From: Cerrena zonata
Lineage: Eukaryota > Basidiomycota > Agaricomycetes > Polyporales > Cerrenaceae
Reading direction: 5' to 3'
Length of the DNA: 64,000 bases
Assembly: GCA_038087015.1 (NCBI GenBank)
Contig: JASBNA010000002.1
Span: forward strand, 496,001-560,000
The translations under genes were made by a program, and so were the position numbers. Below, in pieces: positions 26,365 to 40,189 of the stretch. The notes under the pieces were generated by a model that saw only the letters and a list, made by a program, of their open reading frames with translations, searched no databases and had not been told where the DNA came from. Position 1 is the first letter of the stretch, and the number at the start of each line of letters is the position of its first letter.

Positions 26365-27707
26365 ATGTCGCTCACGGAATCAATCTACATTCGGCTCGCT
26401 CGACGTTCGACATGTCAACATCTTAGGACCAATTTCACCTGTACGCGAAGGGTTCGAATTCATCTTCCGAGCACTAGCAGGACATATGCAACACATAAAG
26501 GTGCTGCAGCCGCATCTACTACACCACTCTTGTCACAAGCTCTTGACCAAAAGGCTCGGTCTGCAAGACGAGATGACTCAGTCGGGCCTTTCCAACTCGG
26601 TCTTATGCCCCCAGCTTCTCAGGATGTAGGGAATATCAAGAAATGGTCAGAACTCAATACGGCTGAAAAAGGTATGCTTATTTCTCTACCCTCGTGCTTT
26701 CTCGACCTAAATATGTGTCTACCCATCAAGTTGTAAGGACAACTGCACGCACGTCCAACCTCGTTGTCATCTTATTCGGCGCAGGTCTTTCCGCGGTGTT
26801 GGTCTATGCCCTAACATCTGAAATGTTTTCTAAAAATTCCCCGACTGTCTTGTACGGTCAAGCATGCGATATGATCAAAGCGTCACCGAAAGTCCGTAAG
26901 TACAGTGTTATTCAGGGGAAGTGAACTAAACCTCTGGGCATAGATTTCGCCAGTTTTACAGGGGCCTCTTACATTCCACAACAATCCACCATCAACTGGC
27001 ATTCGACCGCGGCATCGTAATCACCATATGGCTTCACAGATATACGTTGATCAGACAGGACGAGAGCATATGAGATTGCACTTCTTCGTCCAAGGTCGAG
27101 AACCCGGTTCAGCAGACTCGAACACAGATGGGTATTTCGATAGGGCGATTACATGGGCACAACAAAGTGCATCAAGTATTTCTGAACAGACTTTTGACGA
27201 AATTGTGGACGGTGTCAAGTCGCGAGCCAATGGAGTCGTTGATTCCTGCAGAGGGATTTTCAGGTTCTTGAGCGGCGAACCTAGGCCATCGCACCAGTCA
27301 CCTGCTACGCCTATGCTAGAACGCCTAGACGAACCAAAACCTACAGGATGGTTGTCAAACGTTACTGGTATGTTCTCCGGGATCAAGTCTACAAGTTCAT
27401 CTTCAAGCGAACCGAGTTTATCACATAATGGTCCTATGGCGACTGAAGGAGAGGTTCATGCTGATCTAGTCATGGTACGTGAACTCCTTTCTGTAGGTGT
27501 TACCAAAATATAATGATTTTTGTATAGAATGACCAGGGGTACTTCGAGTTTCGACATTTGCTTGTGGATATTCCTGGTGAGCACTTTAAGTTAAACTTTA
27601 GCACCCACTTCCACTAAACACACCCGCTAGATTCGCAATCCCCAAGTCACCGACGAGTATTCATCCTAGGTTCTGGTAATGACAGGACAATGCGACGACA
27701 CAAATAA
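26365..27707 (+). CDS. TIM21: Mitochondrial import subunit Tim21
   Basis: Inner-membrane subunit of the TIM23 presequence translocase, linking it to TOM and to respiratory complexes. Residues 1-60 form an Arg/Ser/Thr-rich presequence (LARRSTCQHLRTNFTCTRRV). After NIKKWSELNTAEK and an intron come VVRTTARTSNLVVILFGAGL and SAVLVYALTSEMFSKNSPTV, the conserved membrane segment and start of the Tim21 domain. Next are GPLTFHNNPPSTGIRPRHRN and the HHMASQIYVDQTGREHMRLH block. The intron before GPLTFH uses the acceptor after ATTTCGCCAG, which keeps the frame; the nearer TAG would not. A Ser-rich insertion follows, then GYFEFRHLLVDIP and a short end. Head to head with MCM5. Confidence 0.94.
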
Positions 27708-27849
27708 ACGTAACACAGCATCCTTATTGTATGATGTTGCCTACCCCTCAGTTTTGTATGTCGCACTTGAAGCTCTAAGTTTCATTGTATCATTAGCTAT
27801 AAGTACATAATTTCCGTGGAGTAATGATGGTATATGCGAAATAATCCAT

Positions 27850-28424
27850 TTAGTCTCCGAATAACTTCTGGACACGCTTGAGTACTGAGTCCTTCGAAGG
27901 GTCTACAATGATAGAATAGCATCCGAAAATGTTTAGGCATGTTGCAAGGACGAGGCTTACCATAGGGATGATCCTTAGACGGGATCTCAAGTAGAGCAGG
28001 GAAGGCTTGCTGATACTTGTCTACAGTGGGTCGGATCTTCTCTGCTACCTGGGAGTACAATAAGATATGAAGGACTGGCATTAACTGGCATTGGGCATCG
28101 ACGTACATGCTGGTTGATGAGAAGGATTGCAATATCCTTACGTTCTGTAAATTCCTGGAATGCCGCCTCGATGGTTGATACTTGGGTTTCTAGAGGCATA
28201 ACTTAGGTTACCTGTTCGGACGCATTCTTAAACACTTACTGGAGTCAACGACTAGGAAGTTCTTCTTCTGGTGCTCAACATGTCCAATGCCCGCAAGTAA
28301 CAAGCCTGTTACCGAATCCTGAGATCGTATGCTGTTAGTACACCTTCTATGACTGGGGGAATTTATGTACCTCATCTCCTATCACTGCCAAGAGGTTTCT
28401 GTCCTTGAACGATACCGTCGCCAT
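27850..28424 (-). CDS. VMA7: V-type ATPase subunit F
   Basis: Small subunit of the V1 sector stalk of the vacuolar proton pump. The minus strand starts at 28424 with MATVSFKDRNLLAVIGDEDS and continues VTGLLLAGIGHV, NFLVVDSKTQVSTIEAAFQE, FTERKDIAILLINQHVAEKI and RPTVDKYQQAFPALLEIPSK, then HPYDPSKDSVLKRVQKLFGD and a stop. Five or so short exons are joined, and length (about 120 residues) fits the family. It is head to head with the ECD-like gene, with 226 bases between start codons. Confidence 0.96.
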
Positions 28425-28650
28425 TGCTGGCGTCGAGGTGGTCGTTGCGCAGAGCTAAGTGGTCACAGACGCCCTGTATTGGAAGTTTAGAATCATGGTT
28501 TCCGTTTGGCGCCCTGGGTCGGCCTTACATCATACAGTACTCTCAATTCTATCTTCCTAAAAGTCAAAAGTCAGGTAACAAAGGTGCTCAGTCGCTGTAC
28601 ACGTCTCAGAGACTGTGTATATCTATAAAAACCTCAGTCTCACTGGAATA

Positions 28651-31748
<3,098 letters not shown>

Positions 31749-32372
31749 GTTATATCTGTATGGTATCAAAGGATCATACTCCTTGGTTCATTGACTGATT
31801 CGATTCCTTTGCCTCAAGTCAGATATGACTTCTTCTCGGAAATGGCTACCTGTGTCGTCAATGGAGGCGAACGTAATATCATATCTCATCGTGAATGGCG
31901 GTGATAAATGGACACTGTAGGCTATCAGGAAACATCTTCTATCTGCAAAGTTATCGAGATGGTATGTCATTTCATTAGTCCGTCCGGCTTCTAGTAGTGG
32001 TCTTGTCAAGATTGGTTTGGAGCTTATTTTACGAAATCGTTTCTCTACGTGAAGACTTTTAGGAAACAACCAGCGGGATCGGGTGTTGGTATTCAGGTTA
32101 CAATGTGAAGCTCAGTATTGAACGCCAGAGACATTTGACGCCGTGCCCATCCAAATCGGGCGAGGGACCTTCCATAACAGGCAAGTCTTCTATTGAAATG
32201 CATTGAACTTGGGTCGAGAAGACACGTCGGAATGTGAATTTGCAGCGGTGGGCATATATAAGACTTGAGGAGGGTTGGTATCCCCCATCTATCTTTCTTC
32301 CCCCGCTCATCTTCTACCTTAGTCTCTCTCTAATCTTTTTACAGGTCGACTATTTCTATACCCTCAGCCAAC
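31749..32372. other. Intergenic with TATA-containing promoter
   Basis: A clear TATA box (CATATATAAG, about 32253-32262) lies about 115 bases upstream of the ATG of the secreted repeat protein, followed by a CT-rich leader. No gene is supported in the stretch. Confidence 0.55.
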
Positions 32373-34065
32373 ATGCGAAGCCCCGTTCTCGCTTTCTCCG
32401 TTCTCGCCGCCACCGTTGGCCCCTCGCTCATCTCTGCAGCTCCTGCAGGTACACCCGGCGTGGACATGGTGAACGGTGCTACTTCTCACTTTGTCCGCCA
32501 AGTTCCTGCTACTCCACAAGTCCCTGCTACTCCCGCCCTCCCTGTTCCTGTTCCTGCTCTCCCAGTTTCTGCTCCCGGTGCACCAAACTCCGACAACGGT
32601 CACCGCACTGGGTCTAATGGGCATAAGACCAAGCGTGCTCTCGATTCCGGTACCGCAGGTGGTAATGCCTATACTGGTGGAACCACGGACGCATCTGGCG
32701 GTGATGTTTCTAACACGTCGACCGACCCCGATCTCACTGTCTCCAACACCAACTCCAGTGAGCACATTAAAGATTGTTTCAAGCTGGTCTGTTCTGAGTA
32801 ATTATTGTCTTCTAGATACCGGTGGAGCAGGAAGCTTCTCTGAATCCGGTTTCTCTACTGGTGGTAACGGTGACGGCCATGGTCCAGGTGGAAATGCTTA
32901 TACCGGCAACACCGGCCCTGCTCGTGGCGGTAGCATCGATAACGAAGGCGAGGGTGGAGTATCAAACACTGGATCTAGTGAGTAACTATACTGTACAACG
33001 ATATGGGCGCGTTCTCAACCTCCCAATAGATGCCCCTGGTGTTGGTGGCTTCTCTGGTAGTGGTGATGCTGTTGGTGGGGATGCCGGTCCCCGAGCTGCC
33101 AAACGTGCAAACGATGCGCAAACCGCTGGTGGTAACGCGTATTCCGGTAACGGTGGATCAACATCCAGTGGTTCTGTCTCCAATGTTGGAGGCGATGACT
33201 CCGACGTGAGCAACATGGCTGCGTCGAGTAAGTTTTTGGAATAGGCCTCCAAAAGTAAAGTACTAAATTATTTTCTCCAGACGTCGGTCCCACTGTTCTC
33301 TCTACTGGCGATGGAGCCCCAACTTCACAATCCTTCAGTGGTGCTGCTTCAGGAGGTAGCGGTGATGACTTCGGACCCGGAGGTAACGCACACAGTGGAA
33401 GTGCTGGACCGTCCAATGGTGGTTATATTTACAACTCTGGTGGTGATGTCAGCAACACCGCATCTAGTACGTCTCTCGTATTCATTCGTTTGAGTTCTCA
33501 ACTAACATGTGCACTTGGTAGACACTGCCCCCAACGGTGGAAATTCCGGAAGTGGTGATGCTACCGGTGGTGACGTTCGCGCACGCAGCTTCCGTCGTGC
33601 TACTGATGACCAAACGGCGGGAGGAAATGCTTACACCGGAAACAGTGGAAATGTGAATGGAGGCCAAATCGACAATGAAGCGGACGATGATTCCACAATC
33701 ACGAACACTGGCGGTAGTAAGTAGATCAACTCTACTTCGTTTACACAACATTGATGGTCTTGTTACAGACGCTGCTGGCGACGCTGGCCAAAGTTTCACA
33801 GGTACAGCTGCAGGCGGTGACGGCGAAGGTCGTGGTCCAGGTGGTAATGCCTACAGTGGCTACACGGGTTCTTCGCGTGGCGGAGACGTTAACAACAGTG
33901 CTGGAGGTGTCACAAACACAGCCGATGCTAGTAAGTAAATAACCATCTCGTTGGGGCTAATACTAAATACTTGTCCATTCAGACACTGCCGGCGATGGTA
34001 ATGCCAACGTTTCTGGAGACGCTACTGGTGGAGATGCCGGTCGCTTGAGGAACACTCGTCGCTGA
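32373..34065 (+). CDS. Secreted Gly/Asn-rich repeat protein with alternating repeat exons
   Basis: Seven exons. The first encodes a signal peptide (MRSPVLAFSVLAATVGPSLI, cleavage near SAAPA), a Pro/Val/Ala stretch and the first repeat. All six introns lie at the same place, after the first base of an Asn codon, so every repeat exon starts with Asn and all joins are phase 1. Two repeat types alternate. Type A (exons 1, 3, 5, and a short 7) carries a dibasic site followed by xxDxxTAGGNAYxG, for example KRANDAQTAGGNAYSGN; exon 7 stops right at TRR. Type B (exons 2, 4, 6) carries G-PGGNAYTGNTGPARGG-like sequence, for example GPGGNAYSGYTGSSRGG. The dibasic sites suggest Kex2 cleavage in the secretory path. 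The protein has no enzyme motif; a cell-surface, matrix or processed-peptide role is possible. Confidence 0.86.
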
Positions 34066-34434
34066 GGCTGTAGTCATGTTTGGTCTCTTCATAGTTGATT
34101 AGTCCATGATTCTGGTAGCGTGTCTGCGGGAAACAAGCTCTATACCCACATTTCTAATACAAGCTGTTCGCATCCATTTTTCACTAAACTGAAGGAAAAC
34201 CAAACCATATCGCATCCGACATAAACCATGTTAAACGATCCATCTACTGCGCTTATATGAAATCGCTGTGGAGTCTGGTCTTAAGCTTCATCGCTAGACA
34301 GTCTAAGACAGATGCATGCTACTAGTAGTTATCGGCTAACGGAAAGGAGTACTCGGTTCTCGACTATCTTTTCACACTAAACTGTTATCAAACTACCTCA
34401 ACCATGGCGTGTAGCGTTCTCGCACCACCTATTA
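34066..34434. other. Intergenic between converging genes
   Basis: 3' regions of the repeat protein and the CSC1-type channel gene. No gene or repeat seen. Confidence 0.5.
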
Positions 34435-37400
34435 TCAAGCATCATGGCCTCCAGTCCACTCCTCATCGGGAGGATTACGTTGGACTTCCACTGTGCCCTT
34501 ACTATCCATGGTCGCCCCAATATCGCTAGCATCCACCCCAGCCGCCAAAAACTCTTCCATCAAGACTTTGCTCACACCGAACTCATCCTCTGGTATCCAT
34601 ATCCACGGCTGTTCTTCGTAGGTAGAAGGATGGTTGAACCCGTTGTCATCGAAATCTCTATCGTCATCGTCATCGTCGTCGTCAGCTTGAGAGGCGCTTC
34701 GGGCAGCAGGAGCTGGTGGTGCAAAGGTGGGCAGCTGTGACTTGTTCGATTTGTTCGATTTAGTAGACTTTGCAGACGTTGCAGACTTCTTTGATCCGAT
34801 TGAGGTCGAGCGACGTAGGGAGCCATCTTTGTGGGTATCATCAACCGAACCGCTTGCATGTGGCGAAGGGAAGTCAGGATCAAGGGACGAATGAGCAATA
34901 TCCTGTTCATCGTCGGTGGACACTCTGCCCTTGTCTTCTTTCGGGGTGACCGCCTTCGCAACCTCTTTTTGTACCTTTTTGCTTAACTTCTGCACCGGTG
35001 CACGTATTCGTTTGCGAACAACTGATCTAATACCTAAACTTTGATTGAGCAAGGATACATATTACATTCATCGTGAGGGTGCTTACCATCACGACTAAAT
35101 AAGTCCAAATCTTCGTCTTGCAGTGCTTCGGGATGTAAACTCTTGCGCTTTTCTTGATTCCATCTTTGTTGCATTTTCTTTGTGGCCAGAGACATAGGTA
35201 GGTATTTGGTTATAGCTAAAAACAACTTATTAGTCTCAAAAAAGTCACCAAGTAATGTTGATCGCACTGACAGTTGAAGCTATGCTGGAAGAGGGTTTGT
35301 ACAAAGACGGTCACGCCCATAAGAACTAACATCAGTGCACCCAGGGCAATGAACGATGCACCATCGGAGGCTTTGAGGAAGAAGAGGATAGCAAGACAGA
35401 CGTGTTCGATATAGAGACCGACAACTAATTGTGCAATCCGGATTAGTATGAAACGTACAATGGATGTTTAAATCTTACTCACAGAGGAAATTAATCGCGA
35501 TTGGGAACTGCCGACAGATAAGTGAACACGCGGACAACCTAAGAAATGAAGAAACGTACATATTGACCGCCAGTCTCTGCCTCATCAGGTTGATCAAATA
35601 CCCACGTCAATACTAACCCCTGTCAGAACACCAGTAACAGCTACGACATTGCTGAAATATACTCACAGAACTTCCAGGCGAAGAAGAATAGTAAAAACGC
35701 CACCGTTGCCAAACCATTAATGACGGGCGAAAGAACACTGTATGTCAGAGCAATTGTTGCCAATAGCGAGATTCTTGGTAGGACAAGTCCGAAGTCAGCC
35801 TATACGGAATGGGAGATGTTCAGATGGATACAGTGATCTTTAAAAAAGTAGTATGACCTGAGGCATCAGGAAAGTGACAGAATAGGCTTGTCGGGGCGTC
35901 CGACCGAGGAACCACTTCTTGATAAAATGCATAAACAGCACGCCAACTTGAAGTAAAGCACTACCTGCTCCTGTGAGTCCCTGCGTCACTGTAATAGACA
36001 AGCAATTAGGAACGTATAGCCGCAGATGCGAAGAGAACGTACGTGTCCAAGTCAAGAAAAAGATCGCTGCGTTCGGTAGTCGTGATGCAATCTGGCCAAC
36101 GACTTCAGTCGGGTTATTGATAAGCTATAGAACCATGATGAGAACAAATAAATACGACAAAAGCAAGGATTATTACCGCAGCTGCCGTTGAGGCCAGACC
36201 AGAACTCAGTGTCACGACGAGGAAACCGTGTCTGTCCATGTCGGTCAGGTCTCATACTCCACGAACAAGATATGACGATATTACATGACCAAGAAAAGAT
36301 AATAGCGTTTGTAGACACTCATTGAGAGCAGACTCCAACGTGGTATATTTTCATACCACGCTAGACCTTTTGCACGCTATGTCAATATCGAACCACGTAT
36401 AAATCACGATGTACATACCTCTCAGAAGGAAAGGTAGGATCGCAAATAATATCGCAAGGAACACGGGAGGAAGGATACCCTGAATGATACCGGGAATGGG
36501 CGAAGGAGCATTTCTAATCCAGCATAACCATCTAATACAAACGGAGAGTCAATTTTAGTGTACCACGACATAAGATATGAAGAGCAACGTACGAAATTTT
36601 CTCGCAAAGAGCCGTGACGTTACTGAGAGTACCGACAAAGGCTACGGGCGCGAACCACAGGATGATAAGGCCAATGCTACCTATCCAGGACGTCACATAA
36701 CGGAACCTTGTCTCGTATGCACTATCCTATACGAATGTATCAGCACTGTCCCTTTACATGTCCTATTGCAGACCTTACATCGATATTATCCCAAATGATA
36801 TCTTTGGGCAAGACCTCGATCCATTTGTCTTGCATCAACAATGGCTAACAATTTCTGCTCAGCAAGACACGTGTGACGGGGTATAATCAAACCTTACCTC
36901 ATGGTAACTCACACATTGTGCGAGGACATGCGCACCCATTTGGAGATTGCATTGAATAAAGGCGCTTCCTAACGGTTTCGTCTCACTCATAGATGCACGG
37001 TGTTCTTCAATTGTTTTGTTAAGACGAGCAATCTCACCCTAAAATCCATGTATCAGCTCACCATTCTTGTAATTGTGAAAGGCTCCTGCGTACCGTGCAC
37101 CACTCAATAGTGTCGACCTTTCTACCCCAGATACCTAAGAATCCAATCCGGTGTTTAGGTCGTTTGTTCGGTGGCACGTATCTCTGAATCAAATCGGCTG
37201 GGTTGAGAATGTCGGCGAAAGAGGTCCCTTCCTTGACTGTCACGCCAGCTTCCATTTCGTTGGTCATTGTACGGGAGTGTCTCGGACGAATGGTTCGCAT
37301 TGGATAAAGATGTGCATGAGAATCTACAAGGCTACAATCAATATAGGTAGCATGTATTCTCTTCACACTGTCCTTACCATCGCTGGTCCCTCGTTCCGTT

Positions 37401-38558
37401 TTCTCCTCCAGCTTTCTAGCTTTCTTCTGCGCCCTTGTTCCGGATTTCTGTGCTTTCGCATCAATCTTGTCTTGCTTGGCTTTCGCGATTGCAATCTGTC
37501 TCAGCAATTGGGAAGACGCAGCTTCCAGCTTCTCACACGCATCTAGTCGAGCTCTGTACTCTTCATTGAGTGCCTATCAAGTCCATATTTAGGGATATCC
37601 GTAGTTATTTAGTCGTTCAAAGGCGACTTGCCTTGGTATCGCGGTAAATCCAGACATTCTGTACACCACCAGGGACGAAACTAGCCCAAAGACGGAGCTC
37701 CTTCTCGTTACACATGTCTTCGGGTATATTTGTGATCAACACTGTTCGGGCTTGTGCAAGATGTGAATGTGATCGAGAGGTTAAGAATTCCTGTCGCATC
37801 TGGGTATAGTGGACGAGTTCTTTTCGAATTAGAAACAGTGAAAGAACTGCAGGAAACTGATTAGGGTTCGTCGGAGGGAATGGGGTAACGAGACGTACAT
37901 GTTGAAAGATAGGCAACTAAGATATGTGCAGCGTAACGGGCTCGAGCCTTCGGTGGTATACTAACCAAATCATTATCATCATTGGATCAAATTCACGACA
38001 TAATGTTTAGATAGAACTCACTTTCCCCAGCTAAGCCTAGACAGCCCGTCTTGAAAATTGGCATCCTTGAGGTCCGCCGCGTCGACAGGAAGCAAGATAA
38101 CCCAAGTCATGAGTGTAATGGAGGCGAATAGTATAATGAGTAGTCGGAGGAATCGCAGAAACATGTATGCGTCCAGGCCATTCTTGTGAAGCTACAAAAA
38201 CCAAAACATATTGAATGAAGGGTGTATTCATGTATTCAAGTCAAACTCAGAAACATACCACATCCTGAGTCGGAATGGCTACGATAGCAAGTAGCCATCT
38301 CCACGGACCAGTTGGCAGATCAACTGCACGTTTTCTACATCATAAAAAGTATTAATACAACTGGCATGAGTAAACGTCATAAGTGACTTACTCCGGTGGA
38401 GGAAGGTATGTCCGAGGTTCATAAATTCGGGTCAGACGATGCTTCAAAATGATAAAAGCAACTATTTCAATAGCAAGGATAGCAGTATTCGTGACCAAAG
38501 CAGTCAGAAAGGTCTGCGAGTCGAGACCCTCAGCTTTATTGGAGGTCACTGCGGACAT
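34435..38558 (-). CDS. CSC1: CSC1/OSCA-type calcium-permeable stress-gated channel
   Basis: Multi-pass cation channel of the CSC1/RSN1 (DUF221) family, which responds to osmotic or mechanical stress. The minus strand starts at 38558 with MSAVTSNKAEGLDSQTFLTA, then an N-terminal membrane segment and RIYEPRTYLPPPE. The cytosolic part carries TVLITNIPEDMCNEKELRLW, an RRM-like fold, and RYVPPNKRPKHRIGFLGIWG. The membrane core includes SAYETRFRYVTSWIGSIGLI, WIRNAPSPIPGIIQGILPPV, INNPTEVVGQIASRLPNAAI and TWTVTQGLTGAGSALLQVGV. After KYLPMSLATKKMQQRWNQEK comes a hydrophilic tail with a run of eight Asp, ending GGHDA. The gene has more than a dozen short introns. Its N-terminal end faces the small gene at 39099, which is on the same strand. 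Confidence 0.93.
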
Positions 38559-39098
38559 TGTCCTGTCGGACTACGCCTATGTCGGGATAACGAGCCGTAA
38601 CGAGGTGGGGGTATAGAGGACCGAGGTGGGTAAAGGTCATTGTGATTTAGCGGTTGCGGTAGAGACATTGTGCCTTGTAATTTCGCGTGGTCTCGGAGCT
38701 GTGATGGTATAAATTGCTATTCCTTGATCACAACGCATGGGCCGTCATAGTGTCTCTCCTCAAAAGGCAACTGTAGTCTTGGCAGAATCACACTCGCACA
38801 TAAGAAAGGTCATGTATGAAAGGTCGTGAATGCTATATAACGATATGGACGATGGATGAGTACAAAGCGAGGGTTATGCAAGATATTTTGGGACGTAAAT
38901 GAACAGAGCGACGTAAAGAGACGTAAAACAAAACAACAAAACAAGTCATGAGGACAAATGAAGGCGAAAGAGCTACAACACTGATATACATACAACACAC
39001 CTTTTCGAGTTGGAATAACGGAGAGTCTACCCGAGATCATTTCCGAGAGGTTTTTGTTTTTCAAGTGTTCTATAAATGCAAAGGCTGAACATATGGAT
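38559..39098. other. Intergenic, no gene seen
   Basis: Promoter region of the CSC1-type gene and 3' region of the next minus-strand gene. Nothing else stands out. Confidence 0.5.
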
Positions 39099-39671
39099 TT
39101 AGTTCAGCATGAGTTCAACTTTCCCGCCTGACGCGGTGCCGTCGAACGTGACCAAATGAATGGTCGTTTCGGACTTGGATGAAGCAGACAAAGCTTCCAT
39201 CTTGAAGTTATTGATAGGCTGACCATCGAATACGACAGCGAGATTGGGACTGGCAGGTTTGCCATCCACGAACGATGAACAGACCACGAAAGCGGCAGCC
39301 TGGTTGAGGACCGTAGCCGCGAAATATGCCGGTCGTGAAACAACCGAAGAAGGCTCTGTTTTGGTATCAATTTCTTTGACTACATGTTCAGTGACCTCTT
39401 CGGGGATTTCCTCCCCTCCGTCAGTGCCATCGACAGCGGTGGCCTCCGACAAGCGTTCATCATCCACATGGGGAACATCAGCTTGCTCCTCTTCAGCGTC
39501 CTCCTCATCTACATCAACCGTCTCCATATCATCACCCGACGGGCTTATTGTTTCCTGTGACTTCCAACCAAGGTGGGCGAGGATGATCCACAATGCACCA
39601 AAGAACCTGGTCAAAAGCAAGCGCATGACATATTCCATTCCGAATTTCAAGATGGATTCGACGTCGAGCAT
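39099..39671 (-). CDS. Small single-exon protein with one membrane segment
   Basis: One uninterrupted frame of 190 residues from the ATG at 39671. It begins MLDVESILKFGMEYVMRLLL and a hydrophobic helix (FFGALWIILAHLGW) suggests a single membrane anchor at residues about 17-35. A strongly acidic middle (DDMETVDVDEEDAEEEQADV) leads to a more ordered C-terminal part (PAYFAATVLNQAAAFVVCSS, then LAVVFDGQPINNFKM). I do not recognise the family. An intact frame this long without an intron, together with sensible composition, supports a real gene. It lies just left of the mobile element and ends LMLN. Confidence 0.68.
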   Translation of the reverse strand: MLDVESILKFGMEYVMRLLLTRFFGALWIILAHLGWKSQETISPSGDDMETVDVDEEDAEEEQADVPHVDDERLSEATAVDGTDGGEEIPEEVTEHVVKEIDTKTEPSSVVSRPAYFAATVLNQAAAFVVCSSFVDGKPASPNLAVVFDGQPINNFKMEALSASSKSETTIHLVTFDGTASGGKVELMLN

Positions 39672-39932
39672 CACCCAATCGAGTTAATGTATGTGACCCC
39701 ATGTCAAACGCCCATGTGCAATGTTACCTATCTATAGCTGTGCGAGATTGTACATAGTATAATATTGATATGTGCTTCGTGTAAACCGTGGGATCCCTGT
39801 TTAATAAACGCGCCTTGTCATCCATTGCAATCTGGTGCAATAGCTCGATATGGCAAGTGCTGCAGTACGCCAGAGTGCGAGTCTGACCGCCGGGTCAGTG
39901 GCACGCCGGAGTCCGAGTCACGGTTGGCACTC

Positions 39933-39964
39933 GAGTCCGAGTCGGACTCGGACTCGGACTCGGA
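39933..39964. repeat. GGACTC hexamer tandem repeat
   Basis: Five or so tandem copies of a 6-base unit (GGACTC and its inverse GAGTCC at the left side). GAGTCCGAGTC-like pieces recur at about 39877-39930, so the area is a small subterminal satellite. Confidence 0.7.
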
Positions 39965-40102
39965 TGCCAGTGGTATACTCGTACTACCATTAGCTTCTCA
40001 CTGCACCGTACGTTCAGGTTCAGGTTTAAACATAACAGAATCGATCATATTTAAAGCTTTCACAAATGATTCTAAATACAGAAACACACACGAATCACAG
40101 TA

Positions 40103-40119
40103 GACCACTTTTTGTGGTC
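40103..40119. repeat. Short perfect hairpin
   Basis: GACCAC, a loop of five T, then GTGGTC: a 6-pair stem just outside the accessory gene stop. Confidence 0.55.
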
Positions 40120-40127
40120 ACGGTACG

Positions 40128-40189
40128 GTACTAGTACTACTACTACTACTAGTAGCGACATCTGCTGCAGTAGTAGTCACTACTAGTAC
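40128..40189. repeat. ACT/AGT-rich inverted repeat
   Basis: GTACTAGTACTACTAC at 40128-40143 is mirrored by an imperfect inverse copy at 40170-40189 ending CTACTAGTAC. The accessory gene stop codon (40149-40151) lies inside it, so the last codons are read from the repeat. Confidence 0.6.

Larger units (their letters stand above)
39672..40148. other. Left flank of mobile element, simple repeats
   Basis: Holds a GGACTC hexamer run (39933-39964), a hairpin (40103-40119) and the candidate left end of the element near 39846. No gene. Confidence 0.5.

Noticed and set aside
26900..26975. Apparent frameshift in TIM21 after KASPKV
   Set aside because: Using the acceptor ending CGCCAG instead of the nearer TAG keeps the frame and gives VLLQGPLTFH.
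32373..34065. Dikaritin-like RiPP precursor
   Set aside because: Dibasic sites are present, but the pieces between them are about 120 residues, not short core peptides, and no DUF3328-type oxidase gene is nearby.
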